Shown here piece by piece: positions 1 to 5,570 of a DNA stretch of 5,570 nt. Source of the DNA: Candidatus Aminicenantota bacterium. GTDB lineage: Bacteria; Acidobacteriota; Aminicenantia; Aminicenantales; Aminicenantaceae. Position 1 is the first letter of the stretch. The number at the start of each line of letters is the position of its first letter. The position numbers and the translations under genes were made by a program. The stretch is taken from the NCBI GenBank assembly GCA_030633795.1, contig DAOWCB010000115.1, positions 1 through 5,570 of the forward strand. The letters are read 5' to 3'. The notes under the pieces were generated by a model. The model was not told the origin of the DNA and did no database searches. It was given only the letters and a program-made list of their open reading frames with translations.

Positions 1-49
1 AAAAAGCCGACTACACTTTAAGGTAACAAATTTAAAAGTCAGGTGGGTT

Positions 50-304
50 ATGGGTAACGTTGTACAAACTTCACATCAAAAAGCTTTAACAGTAAATCTA
101 GACAAAACCCGTTATGGAACCTTAGCTGAGATTGGTGCAGGACAGGAAACTGCAAGATGGTTTTTTCGTGTTGGTGCCGCCGCCGGTACGATTGCCAGTG
201 CTATGTCGGCCTATGACATGACCTTTTCTGATGCTATTTATGGCCCCGTTAAACGTTATGTTAGTTGAGAGCGATTAGATGCAATGCTTTCGAGAGAGTA
301 TGAT
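50..304 (+). pseudogene. 5' fragment of a conserved gene of unclear function, interrupted by TGA and truncated
   Basis: Reading starts at ATG 50, after a purine-rich AGGTGG at 41-46, and gives 72 residues to a TGA at 266-268. Visible blocks are RYGTLAEIGAGQE (about residues 21-33), RWFFRVGAAAGTIA and MSAYDMTFSDAIYG. From memory these match the N-terminus of a widespread family of roughly 450-500 residues whose database names (such as TonB-dependent receptor or nicotinate-nucleotide adenylyltransferase) look unreliable; I assign no function. The same frame continues past the TGA as ERLDAMLSREYD up to about 304, which fits the family pattern RYVSR.RL..ML..EYDLL, so the TGA sits where arginine (CGA) is expected. 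After 304 the frame is merely antisense to the neighbouring epimerase and ends at TAA 362-364. The gene therefore lacks over 80% of its length. It converges with the operon on the other strand and has no evident link to it. Family recognition is fairly sure; whether the break is biological is not. Confidence 0.7.
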
Positions 305-1026
305 CGACCTGAACACACATTGTACACCTCACCCGTTTTCCCCTTTTCGATAAGCAAAACATAAGCGCGCACCACGTCACGCACATCTGTGAAATCCCTT
401 TCGATAGAAACATTTCCCACCTTTATCACCGGATCACTTAGTCCTTTTTCAATCCGGGCAATCTGGTACGCCCAATCGGAACAAACAAAATCCGCACTCT
501 GTCCTGGGCCTGTATGGGGGAAAGATCGGGCAATCACAATATCCAAATTTTCTACTCGTGTGTAGAACTCACTCAAAAGCTCGGCACTCCATTTGGTGTA
601 GGCATAGGGATTCATGGTCAACACTTCTTCCGTTTCAGTCAAAGGATCTCCCGAGAACGATCTCGTCCCGTAGATATCAGAAGAGCTGACAAATATGACC
701 CTGGCATCTTGGGAAAATTCCCGGATACCTTCGAACAAATTGAGTGTCCCAATTATATTGGTCTCGAGGGTTTCTTTCCGCCTGATCCAAGAATGCCGGA
801 CATTGGAGATAGCGGCAAGATGAAATACCCAATCAGGCTTAATTTCCCTAACGCGCCTGAAGACATCCTTCTCAGATCTTATATCCAAATAAAAAATTTG
901 GTCTTCGGAAGAAACCTCGGGAACGTCAGGATAAGCCGACCCCCATATGCGATGTTCAGGAGATTTTAAAAATTTCCTGAGATAACAACCGACAAAACCG
1001 GTCGCTCCGGTTATAAAGATGTTCAA
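256..1026 (-). CDS. NAD(P)-dependent SDR, GDP-6-deoxy-mannose reductase (RMD)-like, C-terminally truncated
   Basis: This is an extended short-chain dehydrogenase/epimerase. It has a Rossmann motif GATGFVG at residues 7-13, HLAA at 69-72, SSSDIYG at 114-120, the catalytic Y141-x3-K145 pair, HTGPGQ near 171-176, RDFTDVRD at 210-217 and VYNVCSG at 234-240. The pattern HTGPGQ...KVGN...RDFTDVRD...VYNVCSG is typical of GDP-6-deoxy-D-mannose (GDP-4-keto-6-deoxymannose) reductases, which would make GDP-D-rhamnose in the cytoplasm. The position of the dehydratase glutamate is aspartate (D117), which argues for a reductase or epimerase rather than a dehydratase. The start is TTG at 1026, one base after the upstream gene's TAG, with AAGGG at 1033-1037. 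No later start would keep the nucleotide-binding motif. Compared with its upstream paralogue it stops about 70 residues early: after SLESI the last eight residues are unrelated, and the stop comes from the foreign plus-strand fragment. The missing part includes the substrate-binding segment RLRPSDVP seen in the paralogue, so the product as drawn is probably inactive or a join artefact. Confidence 0.8.
   Translation of the reverse strand: MNIFITGATGFVGCYLRKFLKSPEHRIWGSAYPDVPEVSSEDQIFYLDIRSEKDVFRRVREIKPDWVFHLAAISNVRHSWIRRKETLETNIIGTLNLFEGIREFSQDARVIFVSSSDIYGTRSFSGDPLTETEEVLTMNPYAYTKWSAELLSEFYTRVENLDIVIARSFPHTGPGQSADFVCSDWAYQIARIEKGLSDPVIKVGNVSIERDFTDVRDVVRAYVLLIEKGKTGEVYNVCSGRSYSLESIASNRSQLT
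283..304. other. Junction between two broken convergent genes
   Basis: Plus-strand homology to the left fragment is plausible up to the codons for REYD (293-304). Minus-strand homology to the RMD-type SDR is plausible down to the codons for SYSLESI (303-283). Beyond these points each frame stops resembling its family. The two ranges overlap by about 20 bases, so the parental sequences may have shared a short stretch here. This is the pattern of a microhomology-mediated join in inverted orientation. The exact breakpoint cannot be fixed without the intact homologues. Confidence 0.6.
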
Positions 1027-1027
1027 A

Positions 1028-1984
1028 CTAGGCCCTTTCTCTCCAGTAATCCAGCAAATCCTGAAGAGATTGGCTAAACGGAATCTGGGGTTCCCATCCC
1101 GTCAATTTCTTAAATTTGGAGCTATCTGATAAAAGAACGGGAACATCAGATGGTCTCAAGCGATCCGGATCCATCTCTATTTTCACATCGACTTTGCTTA
1201 GGGTAAGCAACATATCCAGGACTTCCTTTATTGAGTAGGTCTTCCCTGTTCCCAGGTTGTATACCTCTCCCTCCTCTCCTTTCTCCAAACTCAACCAATA
1301 GGCATGGACCATATCCCGCACATCTGTAAAATCCCTTTTGGCCTCCAAGTTTCCGACATAAATAATGGGGTCTCTTTTTTTCTTTTCGATCTCGACAATC
1401 TGCTTGGCAAAATTGGAGCAGATGAAAACCTCTCCCCGCCGCGGACCCGTATGATTGAATCCTCGTGTCCGGACGACTTTCAAGCCATAGCTCTTAAAGT
1501 ATTGCCAGCCCAATAGATCTTGAGCCACCTTGCTTACGGCGTAGGGGCTTAGAGGCCTAAGCGGATTGGTTTCTTTCATCGGGATCTCATTCGAATTGAC
1601 TAGCCCATATTCTTCACTGGATCCTGCAATCTGAATTTTGGGTGAGATTCCAAGGCTGAGAATGGCCTCGAAAAGATTGATTTGACCGATAGCATTTATC
1701 GCGAACGTTTCCGCAGGGCATATCCACGAAGTAGGCACAAAGCTCTGAGCAGCAAGATGAAAAATACGGTCAGGTTGAACTTCTATCAGGCATTTCTTTA
1801 GCGATGACATATCTTTGAGATCGGCTTCTATAAGATGTATCCGGTCCTCGATATGAAGAATGTTTTCCATCCGGCTCCGCCAGCGAATCATTCCAAAAAC
1901 CTTGGCGTCGGGTAAGTTGTCCAGGATGTAATCGGCCAGATGGCTTCCGGCAAAACCTGTGATCCCCGTGATGAGCACTTTCAT
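1028..1984 (-). CDS. GDP-mannose 4,6-dehydratase-like SDR (GMD/RMD family)
   Basis: A complete 318-residue extended SDR. It shows GITGFAG at residues 7-13 (NADP-binding Rossmann loop), an R-x-R-S segment near 34-37 like the NADP-contacting RRSS of GMD, HLAAQS at 76-81, SSEEYG at 122-127 with E124 at the dehydratase acid/base position, Y148-x3-K152, FNHTGPRRGE at 176-185, RDFTDVRD and a C-terminal RLRPSDVP substrate-binding segment. HLAAQS and PRRGE are GMD-like, whereas FAKQI, VGNLEAKRDFTDVRD and SSEEYG also occur in GDP-6-deoxy-mannose reductases. GDP-mannose to GDP-4-keto-6-deoxymannose dehydration is therefore the best call, but a reductase is possible. At 318 residues it is shorter than classical GMD (about 340-370). 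The start is ATG 1984 with AGGAGG at 1989-1994. It lies 43 nt after rmlB and one base before the next SDR gene, which could complete its pathway. Confidence 0.72.
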   Translation of the reverse strand: MKVLITGITGFAGSHLADYILDNLPDAKVFGMIRWRSRMENILHIEDRIHLIEADLKDMSSLKKCLIEVQPDRIFHLAAQSFVPTSWICPAETFAINAIGQINLFEAILSLGISPKIQIAGSSEEYGLVNSNEIPMKETNPLRPLSPYAVSKVAQDLLGWQYFKSYGLKVVRTRGFNHTGPRRGEVFICSNFAKQIVEIEKKKRDPIIYVGNLEAKRDFTDVRDMVHAYWLSLEKGEEGEVYNLGTGKTYSIKEVLDMLLTLSKVDVKIEMDPDRLRPSDVPVLLSDSSKFKKLTGWEPQIPFSQSLQDLLDYWRERA

Positions 1985-1988
1985 CTAT

Positions 1989-1994
1989 CCTCCT
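1989..1994 (-). promoter_or_regulatory. Ribosome binding site of the GMD-like SDR
   Basis: AGGAGG on the minus strand, four bases before ATG 1984, in the 43-nt gap after rmlB. Strong match though slightly close. The gap shows no clear promoter or hairpin terminator, so the operon probably continues through it. Confidence 0.7.
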
Positions 1995-2027
1995 AACCTG
2001 AACTATTCAGGCTAACAAACGTGAACG

Positions 2028-3062
2028 TCATTCCCGTTTTGCATAATATTTCGCATAAAATTCCTGGAAGTCCTTGCTCTTTTCTTTTATTTTGCGCCAC
2101 CATTCGGAATTCTCTTGATACCAGCGGATGGTGAAAGCAAGCGCCTCCTCAAAAATTTTCTCCGGTTTCCATCCTAGGGCATGAATTTTTCCACAGTCCA
2201 GCGCATACCTTTTATCATGGCCCAACCGGTCGCTCACAAACTTGATCAGATCCTCTGGTTTTTTCAAAAGAGTCACGATCCTTTTGGCGATATCTATGTT
2301 TTTCACCTCGTTATTTGCGCCAACGTTGTAAACCTCTCCCAATTTCCCGTTGCCCATAACAATCTCAATGGCCCGGCAGTTGTCCTCCACATACAACCAA
2401 TCTCTGATATTCGTCCCTTTTCCATACAAGGGAAGATTTTCATCCTCTAAAGCATTGGTGACAAAAAGTGGGATAAACTTTTCCGGATATTGATAAGGGC
2501 CAAAATTATTGCTGGGCCTGAGGATGATGATAGGGAGATCGTATGTGACCATGTAGGAATAAGCCAATCGATCTGCCCCAGCTTTGCTTGCAGCATACGG
2601 AGATGAGGGATTCAACGGATCTTCTTCGTTGAAAAATCCCTGGTCTCGACTTCCGTAGACTTCATCTGTAGACACATGGATGAAAAACTCGATGTTCGCA
2701 CTCTTCATTGCTTCGAACAAAACAAAACTTCCAAAAACATCGGTCAATACAAATTCACCGGCATCCATGATGGACCGATCCACATGGGTCTCAGCAGCAA
2801 GGTGCACGACACCATGGACTTTTTTATAAATCTTTTGAACAAGCTCCTTATCCCGGATATCACCGTGGATGAATTCATACCTTTGATCATTTTCCACATC
2901 CTTGAGATTATCCAAATTGCCAGCATAGGTGAGTTTGTCGAGATTGACGATTTTGCAATCAGGGTAATTATTCAGCATATAGTGGATAAAATTGCTTCCG
3001 ATAAAACCAGCTCCCCCAGTGACCAACAGAACTTTGTCTCGGAAGTCGCGTCCTTCAGCCAT
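2028..3062 (-). CDS. rfbB/rmlB: dTDP-glucose 4,6-dehydratase
   Basis: It converts dTDP-D-glucose to dTDP-4-keto-6-deoxy-D-glucose in the cytoplasm, the second step of dTDP-rhamnose and other deoxysugar routes. With the start at 3062 it has 344 residues, the normal family size. Seen in order: GGAGFIG at residues 16-22 (NAD binding), LDKLTYAGNL at 41-50, HLAAETHVDRSI at 87-98, the STDEVYG active-site motif at 131-137 (T132, D133, E134), Y156-x3-K160, RPSNNFGPYQYPEKFIP at 192-208, RDWLYVEDNCRAI near 230-242 and RLGHDKRYALD at 289-299. All catalytic residues are present. Reading could begin at ATG 3098, but that would add 12 residues lacking family resemblance and deepen the overlap. ATG 3062 has AAGGAAGG directly upstream and forms an ATGGCTGA overlap with the rmlC stop. 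Next downstream are two GDP-sugar type SDR genes. Confidence 0.95.
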   Translation of the reverse strand: MAEGRDFRDKVLLVTGGAGFIGSNFIHYMLNNYPDCKIVNLDKLTYAGNLDNLKDVENDQRYEFIHGDIRDKELVQKIYKKVHGVVHLAAETHVDRSIMDAGEFVLTDVFGSFVLFEAMKSANIEFFIHVSTDEVYGSRDQGFFNEEDPLNPSSPYAASKAGADRLAYSYMVTYDLPIIILRPSNNFGPYQYPEKFIPLFVTNALEDENLPLYGKGTNIRDWLYVEDNCRAIEIVMGNGKLGEVYNVGANNEVKNIDIAKRIVTLLKKPEDLIKFVSDRLGHDKRYALDCGKIHALGWKPEKIFEEALAFTIRWYQENSEWWRKIKEKSKDFQEFYAKYYAKRE

Positions 3063-3510
3063 CCTTCCTTTTCCAGTCATAAGGGATATCATTATCATGG
3101 GGATCTAATCGGAATTCATCGGGAGTCTCGTAATTGTAGCTCTCGGTGGGTATGTTCACGATTATGGCTTCATCCGGGCTGACACACATCCAACCATGAT
3201 GGATGCCCTTTGGTATCTGCACAAGCAGGGGATTGTGCAGACCTAGATAAAACTGATCAACCTGTTTGAAGGTTGGGGATTGTTCTCTTGCATCATACAA
3301 AGCCAGCTTGATCATTCCCTTTACACAAGCTAAATTGTCAGTCTGCTCCTTGTGCAAATGCCAAGCCTTGACAACACCTGGATACGTTGTGGTCATGTAA
3401 ACTTGTCCAAACTGAAGGAAGAGTTCATCGTCATTCCGGAGAATCTCCATCAGTCTCCCCCTCTCATCAGGCATAACCCGCAGCTTTTTTGTTTTAACAC
3501 CGTCAATCAT
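3055..3510 (-). CDS. rfbC/rmlC: dTDP-4-dehydrorhamnose 3,5-epimerase family protein, short form
   Basis: A cupin-fold sugar epimerase of 151 residues; canonical RmlC has about 180. It opens with DERGRLMEI (15-23), a common start of the first strands. VKAWHLHKEQTDNLACVKGMI then matches the RmlC region normally reading RGLHYQ...KLV.V..G, placing H51 at the catalytic histidine and H53 where glutamine is usual. IPKGIHHGW at 99-107 is the second conserved strand. YNYETPDEFRLDPHDNDIPYDW matches the C-terminal Y.P..E.....D...I.W block with its conserved aspartate. Position between rmlA and rmlB supports a role epimerising dTDP-4-keto-6-deoxyglucose. The altered histidine motif and short length leave room for a related isomerase or single-centre epimerase. 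Start ATG 3510 has GGGAGG at 3519-3524, eight bases upstream. It follows rmlA by 27 nt and overlaps rmlB by 8. Confidence 0.8.
   Translation of the reverse strand: MIDGVKTKKLRVMPDERGRLMEILRNDDELFLQFGQVYMTTTYPGVVKAWHLHKEQTDNLACVKGMIKLALYDAREQSPTFKQVDQFYLGLHNPLLVQIPKGIHHGWMCVSPDEAIIVNIPTESYNYETPDEFRLDPHDNDIPYDWKRKDG
3063..3070 (-). promoter_or_regulatory. Purine-rich ribosome binding region of rmlB
   Basis: AAGGAAGG abuts ATG 3062 within the last codons of rmlC; the first AAGG is four bases from the ATG. Together with the 8-base ATGGCTGA overlap it argues for coupled translation and for 3062 over 3098 as the start. Confidence 0.5.
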
Positions 3511-3518
3511 ATATATTT

Positions 3519-3524
3519 CCTCCC
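3519..3524 (-). promoter_or_regulatory. Ribosome binding site of rmlC
   Basis: GGGAGG on the minus strand, eight bases before ATG 3510. It is the best-placed Shine-Dalgarno in the window and supports that start. Confidence 0.8.
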
Positions 3525-3537
3525 GAGAGAATCTAGG

Positions 3538-4602
3538 CTATTTTATCCCGATTTCGCTTTTATCCCCAACCATGAACCGGTAAACAGAAGGCTTAGAAGG
3601 ACACTTAAAGATCTTCACTTCCCTTCCGATCAGGCTTTCATCTATCCGGCCACCGACTTCAACGATCTCGCTTTTTTCCAACACGATGCTGTTTTCGATC
3701 TCTGTATGAATGATTTTACAGTTATTCTGAATGGAGGTAAAAGGGCCTATGTAGGAATCGGCAATCTCTGATTTTTCCCCTATAATTGCCGGCCCCCTTA
3801 TGATGCTGTTTTTGACAACTACACCCTGTTCAATCACCACTTGACCATTGATCCTGGAGGTGTCATCCACGTTGCCTAGATTACTCCCTGAAATCGTCTC
3901 CAATATCAACCGGTTTGCGTCAAGAATGTCTTCTATTTTTCCGGTGTCTTTCCACCAACCTGTAACCAGGTGAGGTTGAACCTCGTACCCATGTTCGACA
4001 AGGTATTGGATCGCATCTGTGATTTCCAGCTCATTTCGCCAAGAAGGTTTGATGGCTTTTACGGCTTCAAAAATATGCGTATCGAACATGTAAACACCGA
4101 CAAGGGCCAGATTGCTTGCAGGTTTTTTTGGCTTTTCCACCAGCCTCACCACCCGTCCATCTTCAAGCTCCGCCACTCCAAACATGTGGGGATTCGCAAC
4201 TTCGGTCAATAGGATCAGCGAATTCGGTTTTTTCTGCTGAAATTCCTCCACAAGAGATGTGATGCCGCTTTTGAGGATGTTGTCCCCAAGATACATGACA
4301 AAAGGTTCCCCTCTCAGAAATTCCTCAGAAATTTTAACCGCATGGGCCAATCCTAGAGGGGCGGCCTGTTCGATGTAAGTGATATTCAAATCCCAATGAG
4401 ATCCATCTCCTGTGGCCTGCTTGATCTCTTCTTTGGTGTCCCCTACGATTATCCCGATCTCCGAAATACCGGCCTCTTTCAGAGCTTCGATCCCGTAGAA
4501 TAACACAGGTTTGTTCGCAACCGGGACCAACTGTTTAGCATGGGTATAAGTCAAGGGCCGCAAACGGGTTCCCTTTCCGCCGCTTAGTATCAGTCCTTTC
4601 AT
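3538..4602 (-). CDS. rfbA/rmlA: Glucose-1-phosphate thymidylyltransferase, long form
   Basis: It joins dTTP and glucose-1-phosphate to give dTDP-glucose, the entry step of the dTDP-deoxysugar route. With ATG 4602 it has 354 residues. The nucleotidyltransferase domain (about 1-245) shows GGKGTRLRPLT at 8-18, K23 in the HAKQLVPVANKP stretch, LGDN at 105-108, EKPKKP at 166-171 and GWWKDTG at 235-241. Residues from about 255 carry hexapeptide-type repeats (VVIEQGVVVKNSIIRGPAIIG and similar), predicted as a left-handed beta-helix. That tail marks the long RmlA group rather than the ~290-residue enterobacterial enzyme. A TTG at 4614 would add four residues inside the lptD end, but family members begin with MKGLIL, and ATG 4602 follows the lptD stop by one base (TAG-T-ATG), suggesting translational coupling. 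The AGGAGG at 4617-4622 lies within lptD. Confidence 0.93.
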   Translation of the reverse strand: MKGLILSGGKGTRLRPLTYTHAKQLVPVANKPVLFYGIEALKEAGISEIGIIVGDTKEEIKQATGDGSHWDLNITYIEQAAPLGLAHAVKISEEFLRGEPFVMYLGDNILKSGITSLVEEFQQKKPNSLILLTEVANPHMFGVAELEDGRVVRLVEKPKKPASNLALVGVYMFDTHIFEAVKAIKPSWRNELEITDAIQYLVEHGYEVQPHLVTGWWKDTGKIEDILDANRLILETISGSNLGNVDDTSRINGQVVIEQGVVVKNSIIRGPAIIGEKSEIADSYIGPFTSIQNNCKIIHTEIENSIVLEKSEIVEVGGRIDESLIGREVKIFKCPSKPSVYRFMVGDKSEIGIK

Positions 4603-4603
4603 A

Positions 4604-5570
4604 CTAGAATCCAAATCCTCCTAATAAATCGGTCGTCTTGCCTATATTGCCCAGTTCGAAGGAAAATCTGAACTGAGTCTCGGGTTTATCTCGAAAATAG
4701 AATACCTTAAGTTCAGCCTTAAAATCAATACACTGATAATGGTAGACCAAGGCAACAGCCGAGTATAACATCTGTCTTTCGATAATGTTGAAATCCAGAT
4801 CAACCTGGGCTTCGAGCGATAATTGTGGGATTTTTACTCCACCATAAAAACCTATCTGATGACGAGCCCAATAAATTGATTTAATGTAAGGATTTTCGCT
4901 TCTATACCAGTTTATTTTCAAAAATGCGGGATCGTTTAGTGAGCCGAAATTCGCACCCAATCGGAGCCGTGAAAACGTCTTATAATGGGGATTATAGGAA
5001 GCGGAAAAATCCAGGCTGTATTTACTCGTGGGATAGAACCTAAAGTACCCGCTGATATCTGAAAATAGAGGAGGCTCTCCATCGACTTCATAACGGCTTA
5101 AAGGGCTATTTTCCGGATCAAAATAGTAGATCTGATACAAACCCAGCGTACAAATTTCCCTGGGCTGGTTATCCTTCTTTATCAGAAAATGATTGACAAG
5201 GCCGTACCGGACGTAGTGGTTGGTATAAAAAAAGCGCTGAGTGATGATCCTTTCCGATACGCCGACAGGGCTATCGTACCTATAGGCAAAAGTGGGCTCG
5301 ATAATATGCTTGAGTTTGGGAATGTTTTGAGCATCATAATAAATTTTAGAGAAATAAGGTCCGTTAAGCTCCACTTTTACAGTATAATTATGACTGAGAA
5401 TCGGATCGTTCACCACATGGGTTGTCCCGGGGGCATAGCTGTTGAAATAATAGTTGAAATTAGTGGACACCGATGAATTGAGCGTCAACCAGGGAATAGA
5501 AGTAAAAGGAACTGTGATGGTCGGACTAAAAGCCAAGCTTTGTGACCGGCGCTGCGTATCTTTTTCATAT
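4604..5570 (-). CDS. lptD: LPS-assembly protein LptD, C-terminal barrel part, 5' end outside the window
   Basis: An open frame enters from the right edge with no stop or real start; 5536 is an internal TTG, and codons to the edge read on as ...KDTQRRSQS. About 321 C-terminal residues are visible. They alternate aromatic and polar residues in strand-like runs, such as NFNYYFNSY, FAYRYDSP, YRFMV-like turns and YHYQCIDFKAELKVFYF. They include LKHIIEPTFAYRYDSP, a hallmark of the LptD/OstA C-terminal domain, and end FELGNIGKTTDLLGGFGF with a terminal phenylalanine, as expected for a BAM-recognised outer-membrane strand. LptD forms the outer-membrane pore that inserts LPS into the outer leaflet with LptE. 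The N-terminal signal peptide and LptA-like jellyroll lie outside the window. It is the first visible gene of the operon and is followed immediately by rmlA, linking LPS export to sugar-nucleotide supply. Confidence 0.85.
   Translation of the reverse strand, partial: YEKDTQRRSQSLAFSPTITVPFTSIPWLTLNSSVSTNFNYYFNSYAPGTTHVVNDPILSHNYTVKVELNGPYFSKIYYDAQNIPKLKHIIEPTFAYRYDSPVGVSERIITQRFFYTNHYVRYGLVNHFLIKKDNQPREICTLGLYQIYYFDPENSPLSRYEVDGEPPLFSDISGYFRFYPTSKYSLDFSASYNPHYKTFSRLRLGANFGSLNDPAFLKINWYRSENPYIKSIYWARHQIGFYGGVKIPQLSLEAQVDLDFNIIERQMLYSAVALVYHYQCIDFKAELKVFYFRDKPETQFRFSFELGNIGKTTDLLGGFGF
4617..4622 (-). promoter_or_regulatory. Shine-Dalgarno-like AGGAGG inside the lptD end, probably serving rmlA
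   Basis: AGGAGG overlaps the lptD codons for its last Gly-Gly. It lies 14 bases before ATG 4602, which is long, and only 2 bases before TTG 4614, which is too close. With the one-base gap between the lptD stop and ATG 4602, reinitiation by terminating ribosomes seems likely. Confidence 0.5.

Noticed and set aside
266..268. Selenocysteine or readthrough at the TGA
   Set aside because: No SECIS-like hairpin is apparent downstream, the expected residue is arginine rather than cysteine, and the frame beyond 304 is not the same gene.
514..969. 151-codon open frame on the plus strand
   Set aside because: It lies wholly antisense to the RMD-like SDR, has no recognisable motif, and its reading is explained by codon bias of the opposite strand.
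1985..2027. Possible promoter or terminator between rmlB and the GMD-like gene
   Set aside because: The 43 bases contain a strong ribosome binding site but no convincing -35/-10 pair or GC-rich hairpin followed by T-run.
3063..3098. Longer rmlB start at ATG 3098
   Set aside because: The extra 12 residues do not resemble RmlB N-termini and would lengthen the overlap with rmlC; ATG 3062 has a better purine-rich lead.
2676..3182. 168-codon open frame on the plus strand
   Set aside because: It is antisense to rmlB and the end of rmlC, both of which show full catalytic motifs.
3352..3771. 139-codon open frame on the plus strand spanning the rmlC/rmlA gap
   Set aside because: It is antisense to two well-supported genes and has no family resemblance or good ribosome binding site.
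4604..5536. Complete gene beginning at 5536
   Set aside because: The codon there is an internal TTG; the frame stays open to the window edge and the protein begins in mid-barrel, so it is a partial lptD.

Overview
The window reads as one densely packed minus-strand operon for cell-envelope sugar synthesis, read right to left, plus a short fragment of an unrelated gene on the plus strand at its left end. The LptD outer-membrane protein at the right edge shows a diderm (LPS-bearing, Gram-negative type) bacterium. The phylum cannot be fixed from the sequence. Moderate GC and the mix of gene types suggest an uncultured or environmental lineage, but this is a guess.

Right to left the operon holds: the C-terminal part of lptD (LPS export barrel, cut by the window edge); a long-type glucose-1-phosphate thymidylyltransferase (RmlA); a short RmlC-like 3,5-epimerase; dTDP-glucose 4,6-dehydratase (RmlB); a GDP-mannose 4,6-dehydratase-like SDR; and a second SDR of the GDP-6-deoxy-mannose reductase (RMD) type. 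Genes overlap or lie 1 to 43 nt apart, so one transcript with translational coupling is likely. RmlA, RmlB and RmlC supply dTDP-4-keto-6-deoxy sugars. The two downstream SDRs could make GDP-D-rhamnose or a related sugar, or one could replace the missing RmlD reductase. LptD would carry the finished LPS to the outer surface.

The left 300 bases are the anomaly. The last SDR loses its final ~70 residues exactly where a plus-strand gene begins to be recognisable in the opposite orientation. That gene keeps only its first ~85 codons and has an in-frame TGA where its family normally has arginine. Both homologies run into one another over ~20 bases near 283-304. This is a tail-to-tail join of two broken genes: either a real inversion or deletion breakpoint, or an artefactual chimera of the kind produced by whole-genome amplification or assembly. 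I see no RNA genes, CRISPR, IS elements, or gene-free stretches over 300 bases. I found no convincing novel biological system; the join and the atypical sugar operon are the points worth checking.
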